The notes under the pieces were generated by a model. The model was not told the origin of the DNA. It saw nothing but the letters and a program-made list of their open reading frames with translations, and did not search any database. 64,000 bases of DNA, from NCBI GenBank assembly GCA_963682025.1, contig OY821519.1:5097447-5161446 (forward strand). Reading direction: 5' to 3'. Position numbers and translations under genes: made by a program. Positions 34,937 to 44,273 of this stretch are shown one piece after another. This stretch comes from Cordilura impudica (taxonomy: Eukaryota > Arthropoda > Insecta > Diptera > Scathophagidae). How positions within the stretch are numbered: the first letter of the stretch is position 1; each line of letters starts with the position of its first letter.

Positions 34937-37900
34937 TTATTTAATATTGTATAACTTAAGTCTATTCTTATGAACTATTTGTTCTTTATTTGTTTTCTTA
35001 TCAACTATGGTTACATTATTTCTGAAATCTATTTTCTTAATTTTATATGGCCCTTTATATGCCATCTCTAACTTATGTCCTGCATCATTTCTTACTAAGA
35101 CTAAATCTCCTATTTTAAAATTGTAATCTAATTTTGTTTTATCATAATTAATTTTTTGTTTTATTTTATTTATATCTAATAGTTTTTTAACTCTATCTAT
35201 TGCTACTTCTAATCTAAATTTAATTTCCTTAGCATAATTATCTATATTATAAAGTGGTGCAACTCTATCTACTTCACTAAATTGTCTAAAATTGTTTGGA
35301 ATTTTTCCAAAAATAAGTTCATAAGGGCAATAATCATGTACTGTAGATGGTGTAGTGTTAAAACAGTACGTGAAATATTTGAGCCATTCATCCCAGTCGT
35401 CTTTATCTACTGATATGTAGTTTCGTACGTATTCGTTAAAAGTCCGGTGACTTCTTTCTATCGTACCTAGTGTCTGGTGATGATGTGCTGTCGATGTGCG
35501 TTTATCTATCTTCAATAGGTTGCAAAGCTCTGTCAGTATAGAGTTCTTGTATTCTGTGCCCATATCCGAAATGAACGTCTTCATTGGACCGTATATAAGC
35601 ACAAAATTTTCAAATATCGCTTTTGCGATCGTCTTAGCTGATTTATCTTTTATTGGTATTGTTACCAAGTATTTAGTTAAGTCACATATCATTGTGACTG
35701 CATATTCATTTCCATAATATGACTTTGGAAATGGTCCAATTGTATCTACGTACACCGTATCAAAAGCCCTATTTGGTGTCTCTGTTATTATCATTGGACT
35801 TTTTATATGTTTCTCCGTTTTAGCCAATTGACATTTATGGCATGTTTTCACATATTTGGCAATGTCTTTTGTCATATTTTTCCAGTAATAGTATCTCCTG
35901 ATCTTCTCAGTGGTTCTATATATCCCACAATGTCCTCCTTCTATAGGATCATCATGGTATTTCAGCATTATCTCACGTATTGCCTTTGCATTCGTGTTAT
36001 CAATTTTAGTTACTTCGTTTAATAGCGCTATTCTGATTTCATTCAGTGTTTTATTGCCCATATTCTCAAATTCACTTATCGAGACAAATTCGAAAATCTT
36101 CTCATGTGGTGAAATTTGAATCTTATTAATATTTAGTTTACAGGCTATTCGTTCTAGCCTAGGGAAAAATTGTCCTAAGTCAATATTCCCTTTAGTAAAC
36201 AAATCATCTATTCTTATGCTAGCATATATGGATTTTCCCTTTTTGATGTAACATCTGTTGGGTAAAATCTTTAATTTATAATATCTTTTGACGTCTATAT
36301 TATTCAATGGTATATATACCTTGGGCTTATTATTATTATTGATATTTTGCTGATTTACTACTGGTTTACTAATTTTCTCTTCCTTAGTCATCGATCTTGT
36401 CGTGACCCTTAAAACGGATGAAATCTTGTCGTTAATATCCTTTAAGTCATTTATTGTAATGCGCGACAGTGCGTCGGCAACATAATTATCTTTTCCCCTG
36501 AGATATTCTACTGTGAAATCATATTCCTCCAGATCGAGTCTCATTCTCGTTAGCTTAGAACTTAGATTTTTCATGGAGAACAGGTATGAAAGTGGTCTAT
36601 GGTCTGTTCGGACCAAAAAATGTTTTCCATATATATATGGTCTGAAATATGTGACAGCCCAGTGTATGGCAGTTAATTCCTGTTCAATGGTCGATTTGTT
36701 GCTTTCGCCTTTAGTGAAAGTTTTATATGCATAGGCCACAGGTAGGTGTCTACCTTCATGTTCCTGTGTTAAAACTGCACCGCAAGCATGCTTACTCGCA
36801 TCTGTTGTTATGCAAAATTCCTTCGTAAAGTCTGGGTACTGAAGCAATGTTGGGCTCATTAATGCCTTCTTTAAGTATTTAAACGCGCATTCACAATCTT
36901 TTGTCCACTGAAATGGTACTCCCTTTTTGGATAGCCTTGTAAGGTGTCTGGAATATTCAGAAAAGTTTCTAATAAATCGGCGGTAATAGTTGCAAAACGC
37001 GACAAACCTTCGTGCGCTATCGGCGTCCGTAGGCGTCGGGTAATTTTCTATCACCGAATATTTACTATCATCCGGTAATATTCCTCTATCAGTACATTTG
37101 TGGCCAAGGTAGGTTACCTCTCTCACAAAGAATGAACATTTTTGGGGGTGTAGTTTAAGATTGTGTTTACGGCAAAGATCAAATACATCCTTCAAATTTG
37201 AAAGCATATGTTTTTCAGAACATCCCAATACAACCAAGTCATCCATATATAGGAATGCTTGATTCGGCTTCAGACCACTGAAGGCTAATATCATCATTCT
37301 TTGGAATGAATTCGGTGCTATTTTTAAGCCATATGGTAGTCTAGTAAATCTGTATGAACCATTGTTTGTTGAAAATGACGTCAAGTCTCTAGAGTTCTTT
37401 TCCAAACCAATTTGATGAAACCCGGACATCAAGTCCAAACAAGAAAAATATTTTGCTCTACCTAGTTGGTCTAGAATATCGTCTATTCTAGGCAACGGGA
37501 ATTTATCTGATATTAGTTTTTTATTTATCTGCCTATAATCTATCACCAAGCGCCATCTTTTTTCATCTGTTCCGGGAAGTGATTTCTTTGGTACCAACAG
37601 AATTGGGCTATTGTATTCCGAAAATGATGGTTCGATTATCTTGTCATCTATTAGTTTTTCAACCTGTTTGTTTATCTCCTCCTTATGAGATTCTGGTATG
37701 CGATAATTTTTAATATACGTTGGTTGATTATCTTTTACTCTCAGTTTCTGTTCATAGAAATTGTTGGTAGTAATTGTTTCAGTCCCTAAGCCAAAAATAT
37801 CATTGTATTCTAAACAAAGCTCAGTTAAAATTGTTCTGAACTGTTCAGGAAAGTTTCCCTTCAAAAGGTCCAAAACTTCAGATTTTCTTTGGCTATTTTT

Positions 37901-38485
37901 ATGTGGTTTTTGTTTTACTATTTCATAGTCAGACATTTTCTCGGTTTTTATGTTATTTTGCCTAATTGTTACTATTTTATGTGTGGTATTTAAAAAACGA
38001 ACCAATGCGTTATTTGATTTTACCAGTGTATTTGGTACAAAGACACCTGGTACGATTTCTTGATTTGGTATTAGTACATCGTCTTCAAGCTTCGGAAACC
38101 TGATTTGACGAATCACTTCTGACCTTGGTGGGAGTGTTATTCCATTGAAGCCGTTCGTAAGTGGAATTTCTATTACATGCGACAGATTGGGTGGTCGTAG
38201 TACGAGGTAATCATGGTTCCCATTGAAATCTAGTATACATTTATACTTCTTAAAAAAATCCATTCCAAGGATACCGTCGCAAGGTATTGGAAAATTATTT
38301 TGCACTACTTGGAAATCATGTGGTATCAAAAAACCTCTAAATTTTAGGTCAATAAATACATTACCTATTGAACGAATTTTACCCTGTCCTATTCCACTCA
38401 ATGTGGTTGTTCTGTTTCTGTTAATTTGTGTTTGATAAAAATGTTTAGTTTTTATAACCGAAATGTCTGCTCCTGTATCTACCAA
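34937..38485 (-). CDS. pol: G1 Pol polyprotein (protease, RT, RNase H, integrase)
   Basis: The 1182-residue frame contains the following domains. Protease has DTGAD at residues 3-7 and GILGMDF near 71-77. Reverse transcriptase has LDLMSGFHQIGL with Asp351 and the YMDD box at 413-416. RNase H has TTDASKHACGA with Asp562, an EQEL motif and RTDHR. Integrase has a zinc domain (His844, His852, Cys882, Cys885) and the D,D-35-E triad Asp914, Asp974 and Glu1010. It ends with HKNRLKLYNIK. The frame extends upstream of the given ATG toward the gag overlap, so the true protein probably starts by frameshift rather than at this Met. No stop interrupts it. Confidence 0.96.
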   Translation of the reverse strand: MVDTGADISVIKTKHFYQTQINRNRTTTLSGIGQGKIRSIGNVFIDLKFRGFLIPHDFQVVQNNFPIPCDGILGMDFFKKYKCILDFNGNHDYLVLRPPNLSHVIEIPLTNGFNGITLPPRSEVIRQIRFPKLEDDVLIPNQEIVPGVFVPNTLVKSNNALVRFLNTTHKIVTIRQNNIKTEKMSDYEIVKQKPHKNSQRKSEVLDLLKGNFPEQFRTILTELCLEYNDIFGLGTETITTNNFYEQKLRVKDNQPTYIKNYRIPESHKEEINKQVEKLIDDKIIEPSFSEYNSPILLVPKKSLPGTDEKRWRLVIDYRQINKKLISDKFPLPRIDDILDQLGRAKYFSCLDLMSGFHQIGLEKNSRDLTSFSTNNGSYRFTRLPYGLKIAPNSFQRMMILAFSGLKPNQAFLYMDDLVVLGCSEKHMLSNLKDVFDLCRKHNLKLHPQKCSFFVREVTYLGHKCTDRGILPDDSKYSVIENYPTPTDADSARRFVAFCNYYRRFIRNFSEYSRHLTRLSKKGVPFQWTKDCECAFKYLKKALMSPTLLQYPDFTKEFCITTDASKHACGAVLTQEHEGRHLPVAYAYKTFTKGESNKSTIEQELTAIHWAVTYFRPYIYGKHFLVRTDHRPLSYLFSMKNLSSKLTRMRLDLEEYDFTVEYLRGKDNYVADALSRITINDLKDINDKISSVLRVTTRSMTKEEKISKPVVNQQNINNNNKPKVYIPLNNIDVKRYYKLKILPNRCYIKKGKSIYASIRIDDLFTKGNIDLGQFFPRLERIACKLNINKIQISPHEKIFEFVSISEFENMGNKTLNEIRIALLNEVTKIDNTNAKAIREIMLKYHDDPIEGGHCGIYRTTEKIRRYYYWKNMTKDIAKYVKTCHKCQLAKTEKHIKSPMIITETPNRAFDTVYVDTIGPFPKSYYGNEYAVTMICDLTKYLVTIPIKDKSAKTIAKAIFENFVLIYGPMKTFISDMGTEYKNSILTELCNLLKIDKRTSTAHHHQTLGTIERSHRTFNEYVRNYISVDKDDWDEWLKYFTYCFNTTPSTVHDYCPYELIFGKIPNNFRQFSEVDRVAPLYNIDNYAKEIKFRLEVAIDRVKKLLDINKIKQKINYDKTKLDYNFKIGDLVLVRNDAGHKLEMAYKGPYKIKKIDFRNNVTIVDKKTNKEQIVHKNRLKLYNIK

Positions 38486-38598
38486 CAGTGTTACCGTGTT
38501 GTTCGTGTCGTTAATTTTTATATTAACATAAAAACTTAAGCTGAGGTTAAGGTTGTATATGTAGTTGGTATTGTTATTATGATATATCTCAGAGGATT

Positions 38599-39729
38599 TT
38601 AGCAGTTTTCCGAATCATTTTCATGTGACTCTGCTGCTCTGACGTAATTTCTGTTACGTCTGTGGTTCTGATTTTGTTGAACCCTGTTGTGAATAGGTTT
38701 TTGTTGGGGTCTGCCGTTGTTACTGTTATTACTATTATTGCGTGGGTAATTGTACCTTCCACGATATTGTCTGTAGTTATTATTTCGGTTAAACTTCTGC
38801 CCGAAATACAATACGGCATTTTGTTGCCCTGTTGCTTCAGTGCAACTGTTTATGAATTTGCCAACGGCCTCATTAATGTTACTGAATTGGCCTGCTTCCA
38901 TGATAAGTTTAACTTTATCGATGGTGCAATTTTTGGTTAGTGCCTTTACTGCAACCTGTGTTGAATATTTACATGCCAATTCGCATGGCAAACCATCTGA
39001 TAAATAGGCATTTTCTAATGATTTCGTTAAATTCTCTATTTCACTGCAATAGTTATTGGCAGTTTTATTGTTTTGTCGGGTATTCATTATTTTTGCTGTC
39101 AATACCTCAACCGACTCGCCCTTTACTGAGTTTTTTAGTTTATGTATTATCTCAGTAATGGTTTGTTCATTACCTATTAAATTTCTTGCACTTCCCTTTA
39201 ACTTTGTTTTTATTAAAGAGACTGCGATAGATTCGTGGTCACCTTTGATGGATTCTATTAACTGTAACGAGTCTATAAAGGAACGTAAATTTTCTGGTTT
39301 TCCATCAAATTCTATGATCAGCTTTGAAGCTGTGTTCAGAAAGTCAACGACTGTTTGTGTCATTTTTACTTCTGTACTTTCCAAAGAGGTTCCAATATTC
39401 TCTGAATTTTCAGTTTCTACTAAGAATTTTACCTCTTCGTGTAGTGTATCTGGTAATTTTACCTTAACACCCTTCTTAGATGATATAATCAGGATTCTAG
39501 TCTTGACATCTAAGAAAAAACTTTCAGCAGCTGTCCTATGTGGTGTCGTGAGTCTGTTATAATTTGCATTTAGCAAAACCCTGATTTGTTCTAACTTTTC
39601 GCATAAGATTCTAATATGTTTTATTATTGTTTCCACTTTTGTGCTTCTATCTATATTTAAACATTTATAAGATTTGTCGAACTCCTCTTTGATTAGTCTC
39701 ACCTTCTGAATTATTTCTTGCCAATCCAT
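38599..39729 (-). CDS. gag: G1 Gag polyprotein
   Basis: This 376-residue protein starts MDWQEIIQKVRLIKEEF and has a helical middle with FDGKPENLRSFIDSLQ, typical of Ty3/gypsy capsid domains (PNAS-like fold family). The C-terminus lacks a CCHC zinc knuckle and is instead rich in Arg, Asn and Gln (about residues 312-360). The start is the first ATG after the small membrane ORF. Pol follows in the -1 frame, so ribosomal frameshifting near the gag stop is likely. A GGAAAAC stretch lies just before the stop, but it is not a textbook slippery heptamer. Confidence 0.92.
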   Translation of the reverse strand: MDWQEIIQKVRLIKEEFDKSYKCLNIDRSTKVETIIKHIRILCEKLEQIRVLLNANYNRLTTPHRTAAESFFLDVKTRILIISSKKGVKVKLPDTLHEEVKFLVETENSENIGTSLESTEVKMTQTVVDFLNTASKLIIEFDGKPENLRSFIDSLQLIESIKGDHESIAVSLIKTKLKGSARNLIGNEQTITEIIHKLKNSVKGESVEVLTAKIMNTRQNNKTANNYCSEIENLTKSLENAYLSDGLPCELACKYSTQVAVKALTKNCTIDKVKLIMEAGQFSNINEAVGKFINSCTEATGQQNAVLYFGQKFNRNNNYRQYRGRYNYPRNNSNNSNNGRPQQKPIHNRVQQNQNHRRNRNYVRAAESHENDSENC

Positions 39730-39740
39730 GGGAAAATTAT

Positions 39741-39959
39741 TTAAATTTTGTTTAAGTCATTGGCTCTGCTCAAATATTTCTTTTTTAATTTCTTGGTGTT
39801 TAAGGCATAAATATGTAATGCAAAATTTAAGCTAATCAGTACGGTTATTATTAGTAAACAACACTCAATTAATTTTAGGTCGATTGAGTCTTCTTTTATT
39901 TCAACTTCATTAATAACATTTGCATTGGGATTCTCTATTTTTGATTGACGACCTCCCAT
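39741..39959 (-). CDS. G1 small MG-starting single-span membrane protein (72 residues)
   Basis: The protein begins MGGRQSKIENPN, which fits the N-myristoylation pattern M-G-x-x-x-S/T. It has one hydrophobic segment (about residues 32-50) and then a KKLKKK basic cluster. It ends 11 bases upstream of the gag start. The second gypsy-type element in this window has an ORF with the same order of features directly upstream of its gag. No function is known to me. Acylation, membrane insertion and topology are inferred from sequence only. Confidence 0.65.
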   Translation of the reverse strand: MGGRQSKIENPNANVINEVEIKEDSIDLKLIECCLLIITVLISLNFALHIYALNTKKLKKKYLSRANDLNKI

Positions 39960-40405
39960 TTTCTTTCGCTATTTATTTTGCATATTTTCCTATTATTTAT
40001 TTCTATTAAATATTTTTCTGACTGCCTCAATAATCTAACCGAATCTTATATCTTGCTAATTATATATCTTCCCTAGTAATTCATTATTTTTATCAATAGC
40101 TTATACTATTTTACATGCATCATTTTATTTATGTATATTTAATTTAAAAAAAAAAATTTTTAATTTAATTTGTGTTTTTTTTTTTTCTCTCTTAAACAGC
40201 ATAATTACAAAAGTTATTTTTTCTCTTTATATAATTGTATCAAGATTAAATAATAGCTTTCTATACAGAACAAATCAGATTAATTGAACTACATTCCTTT
40301 GTGGATTTTTATATTTTTTTTTTTTTTTTTTTTTTTATATCTCTTACAATTTTTTTCCCTCTTATAAATTATTGTGTTTTCTATTTATTTGTTTTTGTTT
40401 ATTTG

Positions 40406-40651
40406 TCAAGAGCGGTTAACGCTTTCTGACCTACGGGTGCATAACGGGATGCTCCACTTTTTTTTTTTTTTTTTTTTTTTTGTTTTTGGTAAAACTAGGA
40501 TGAACCTGTTAGGGGCATATTGATGTGTATATTGATATATACCAGAGGTCTTTTGATGTGTTTTTCCTTCGTTTTCTGCTGGCCCGTCTTTCTTCTGTAC
40601 TCTTCTATGAAGATATGTTTTGGCCCTTCCGCCATTGATTTTAAGCTCCAC
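40406..40651 (-). CDS. G1 leader ORF, basic 81-residue protein (doubtful)
   Basis: A small frame in the leader between the primer site and gag begins MELKINGGRAKTYLHRR. It is strongly basic, and its lysine run comes from a poly-A tract (plus 40459-40480). It occupies the position of the basic coiled-coil-like ORF in G2, but I see no clear sequence similarity. It may be untranslated. Confidence 0.35.
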   Translation of the reverse strand: MELKINGGRAKTYLHRRVQKKDGPAENEGKTHQKTSGIYQYTHQYAPNRFILVLPKTKKKKKKKKWSIPLCTRRSESVNRS

Positions 40652-40828
40652 TGTCTTTAGGCCAGACAGTATCTTCCTTCAACGCAGCTGATGGATCGTT
40701 GTGGCTGATCCACCAGGACAAAATTATTATGTGTTTTTTTTTTTTTTATTATTATTCTATTCAGGATTGCTCAATTTAAGAGCATAATCCTTGAATTATA
40801 TATATTTTCTGCAATGCTCATCTAAGGA

Positions 40829-40846
40829 GCACTGGCAGGATCGCCA
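40829..40846 (-). promoter_or_regulatory. Primer-binding site of G1
   Basis: Immediately downstream of the 5' LTR in element orientation the sequence is TGGCGATCCTGCCAGTG. It begins TGG, as expected for pairing with the CCA end of a tRNA. The same TGGCGATCCT occurs in element G2, so both probably use the same primer. I cannot name the tRNA. Confidence 0.75.
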
Positions 40847-41219
40847 TATAGCAAACAAGATACTTTTGTGTTTTAAATAGTATTTATTATTATTATTATT
40901 TCAGCTCTATCTAGGAGCTAAACTATTAATTGATTGATTGATAAATTATTAATGAGTAATTGATTATAAAAGGTTCTTCTTTATATACATATTCTCAACC
41001 TATATTAACAACAACAATGTGTTACCTGCACTTGGGTCAGCATAAACATAAGTGTGCCAGCGTAACAACAACATACAATAAGAATATACGCAGTCATACA
41101 ATGTTTTGCAAATGCAGTGGTCAACAATATTGATATTTGTTATTTCCGCATTTGCAAATATTGTACGCTATGCAGTGTGGGTATTATACAGCACACTACG
41201 AAAGTCGTGTTACGCTACA
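40847..41219 (-). repeat. 5' LTR of G1
   Basis: On the minus strand it starts TGTAGCGTAACACG and ends TTGTTTGCTATA. A TATA box (TATATAAAG; plus 40979-40987) and a polyadenylation-type AATAAA (plus 40883-40888) lie in the expected order for a U3-R-U5 layout. Confidence 0.93.
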
Positions 41220-41223
41220 TATG

Positions 41224-41587
41224 ACAATTATGTTTTTAAGTCTTTATAAAACTTATCTTTTATTATTAAATTTGCTTTACAAATATCATTAGTATTGTGT
41301 GGCTTTAGAATGTCATTATGACAATTATATTACATGCACAACTTGACTCCAGGGACGGTAATAATAACATGGTTCATATTCTGGGAAATCATAGACAAAT
41401 GCACATTTATTTGTAAAAATAAATATTAAATTAAGGACGGGGTAAGGCTTTAAAGGCGAAAAAAGGCGTATTTTCATAATTTTTTTTTTATTTATTTCAT
41501 ATACATGTTATATAATAACATCTGAGGTATCTTTGAAAAAATTTTTTCAATTAAAAATTTTAATATATAAGTCTTTACTGGATCATA
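41224..41587. other. AT-rich spacer
   Basis: This is the flank of G1; no element or gene is recognised. Confidence 0.5.
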
Positions 41588-41759
41588 AAAAATCATGTGT
41601 GTCCGATCACAGGAGAGATGTGTAAGCATATAGTAATTAAAGCGTTTTTTATGGCACTTTTTTAAAATCAAACAGAAAGTGTTATCTATGTATCGCTTAT
41701 AAAAATCAACTGCAGGAGCTCTGCTAATATAAAAATCATTATTATTATTTATTATTTCA

Positions 41760-43318
41760 ACCGGTTAATTTTTAATTATTCGTTTTTCATTTTATATTTT
41801 TCATTTTTAATTTTTCATCTTTAATTTTTCATTTTCCATTTTTTATTTTTCCTATTTTTTAATATTTTTTTTTTTATTTTTCATTTTTCATTTTGCGTTT
41901 TTCAATTTTTATTTTTCATATTTTATTTTTTATTTATTTATTTTTTATTTTTTATTTTTCATTTTTATTTCTCATTTTTTATTTTGTTATTTTTTATTTT
42001 TCATTTTTATTTCTCATTTTTTATTTTTCATTTTTCATTTCTTATTTTTTCCTTTTTCATTTTTATACCCTATACCACTATGTGGTTTGGGTATAATGAC
42101 TTTGTGCTGCTGTTTGTAACAACCAAAAATATTTGACCTAGACCCATCTTTAATTATACCGATCGAATCAGAATCACTTTCTGAGTTGATTTAACAATGT
42201 CCGTCCGTCCGTCCGTCCGTCCGTCCGTCCGTCTGTGTGTCCATGTAAAGCTTGTAATCAAACTGCAGGTCGCAAATATGAATATATTTTGATGAAGTTT
42301 GGTATATAAGCTTTTATCGGCCATGGGATGAACGCTATTGAAATTGGTGAGAATCGGTCCATGTTCAGACCTAGCTCCATACAAATTACCCCTATGAAAT
42401 CGACATAAATTGCCATAAGATCCAAATTGTCATATAGATCTTACTCAAATTGGGTTTGTATGCGTTCATTACATCCATTAATGAGTAGTCCAAAAATGAT
42501 CCCTTTGGCCCAATATAGAGCTGCTTCCCGATCTTCACTCAAATCTATTAAAAAATAAAAATATTGCACTGATTTTTCTCAAATTTTGTTTGTATATATT
42601 TTCGCAAAATACAAGAGACTTTACCAACCATGGTTAGGATCGGTCCATTTTTGGACCTAGTCGCCACATAGATATATCATCCGATATGAACTTTTTCATA
42701 TCTGCAGCCAAAAAAATTAATAAAAATCCCACTCAAATTTGGTTTTTGCTTATTTTCTATGTCCAGTTAGTTGGGCCTAGGAGATACGGTTTCTAAACGC
42801 ATGGTATAGGGTATCATATAGTCGGTCTATACCGACTATAATTTTCTTACTTGTTTATTTTTCATTTTTTATTTTTTATTGTTTATTTTTTTATTTTTCA
42901 TTTTATATTTTTCATTTTTTATTTTTAATTTTTTATTTTTCATTTTTTATTTTTCATTTTTAATTTCTCATTTTTTATTTTTCATTTTTCATTTTGTATT
43001 TTTAATTTTTCATTTTGCGTTTTTCATTTTTAATTTTTTGTTTTTTATTTTTTATTTTTTATTTCTTATTTTTTATTTTTTTTTATATTTTTTATTTTAT
43101 TTTTTATTTTTTATTTTTTATTTTTTAGTTTTTATTTTTAATTTTTTTATTTTTTTTTTTTTATTTTTTATTTTTTATTTTTGATTTTTTATTTTTTATT
43201 TTTTATTTTTTATTTTTTATTTTTTAATTTTCATTTTTATTTCTCATTTTTTATTTTATATTTTTCATTTTCCATTTCTTATTTTTCATTTTTCATTTTT
43301 TATTTTTCATTTCGCATT
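41760..43318. repeat. Irregular T-rich tandem array (TTTTTCAT/TTTTTTAT units), interrupted
   Basis: Units of about 7-8 bp with frequent one-base changes fill both sides of the nested mini-me (41760-42063 and 42859-43318). The apparent Phe/Ile/Leu-rich reading frames are by-products of the repeat. Confidence 0.85.
42064..42858 (-). mobile_element. Mini-me-like element inside the copy C array
   Basis: On the plus strand it starts ATACCCTATACCACTATGTG and ends CGACTATAATTTTCTTACTT. It is an almost complete inverted relative of the 14.3-kb copy, with a (GTCC)n run at 42199-42231. The palindrome arm reads GTCGGTCTATACCGAC with one change. Confidence 0.9.
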
Positions 43319-43567
43319 TACAAACATAATTTTTTCACCAATACAATCATAATTCACACCGATTTTTCTTACTCTCACATGTTACGCTGATTTTTTCTTA
43401 CGCTAACATGTTACGCTTTTTTTGTGATTGTATTGTGAAATAGAAATTTACCTCCCTGCTCGTATAGATGTTGACACATCAAAAAGTGTTTCGCGAGGTA
43501 ATCACGAAAATTAAAAAAAATTTTTTTTTTTGGCAGCTTTTGGTGAATATTGGTAAATTTGTTGTTA

Positions 43568-44273
43568 AAACAAATAAGAAAATTATAATGGGCTTAAACC
43601 GACTTTGGTCCAACAAAGTGAATATAGAAAATAGGCATAAACCAAATTTGAGTGGAATTGTTCTTAATTCTTCTGGCTGCAGATTTGAAAATTTCATATC
43701 GGAAGCTCCAGTTATATGAAGACTAGGTCGAAAAATGAACCGATCCTGACCATATTTGGTAAAATTACTTATATTTTGAAAAAAAAATAAACAAACCAAA
43801 TTTGAGAAAAAACTGTGCAATATTTTTGCTCTTTGATAGAGTTAAGTGGAAATCGGGAAGCAGTTTTATATGGAGGCTATGACAAAGAATTGCCATATGG
43901 GGTTTATTTTTGGACGACTGACAAATGGATGTAATAAACACACACAAACCCAATTTGACCGAGATCTATATGATAATTTGGATCTTAAGGGAATTTAAGG
44001 CGATTTCATAGGGGTCATTTTTTGCGGACTAGGTCTGAAAATGGCCTGAATTTCACCAATTTCAGCAACGTTTACCCATTAGCTGGTAGAAGCTTATATA
44101 CCAAATTTCATTAAAAAATATGCATATTCACGACGGACGGACAGACGGACGGACGGACATCGCAAAATCGACTCAGAAAGTGATTCTGAGACGATCGGTA
44201 TAATAAAAGATGGGTCTAGGTCAACTATTTTTGGTAGTTACAAACTGCAAACCACATAGTGGTATAGGGTATA
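43568..44273 (+). mobile_element. Diverged mini-me-like element
   Basis: It begins ACAAATAAGAAAATTATAAT, has lost the palindrome, keeps the internal blocks and a GGAC run (44132-44156), and ends CCACATAGTGGTATAGGGTA. It lies just right of copy C. Confidence 0.82.

Larger units (their letters stand above)
34377..41219 (-). mobile_element. Intact-looking Ty3/gypsy LTR retrotransposon (element G1)
   Basis: Two LTRs of 373 bp read identically by eye and are flanked by TATG (34373-34376 and 41220-41223). On the minus strand the order is LTR, primer site, leader ORFs, gag, pol, polypurine tract, LTR. No envelope gene follows pol. All catalytic residues of protease, RT, RNase H and integrase are present and both large frames are open, so the element is probably young and may be competent (inference). 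Confidence 0.95.
41588..43485 (+). mobile_element. Copy C of the hairpin-ended element, carrying TTTTTCAT-type arrays
   Basis: The left end reads TCATGTGTGTCCGATCAC followed by GATGTGTAAGCATA. The right end reads CCTCCCTGCTCGTATAGATG and TTGACACATCAAAAA. Both match copies A and B, including the GTGATTGTATTGTGAAATAG block. The interior is an irregular array of TTTTTCAT/TTTTTTAT units, cut in two by an inverted mini-me. No transposase is present. Confidence 0.65.

Noticed and set aside
38662..39562. Plus-strand frames of 92, 72 and 168 residues opposite G1 gag
   Set aside because: They are antisense shadows of the real minus-strand gag, with no own motifs.
42879..43390. Phe/Ile/Leu-rich frames that look like membrane proteins
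   Set aside because: They are reading frames through TTTTTCAT/TTTTTTAT tandem units and shift with every unit change.
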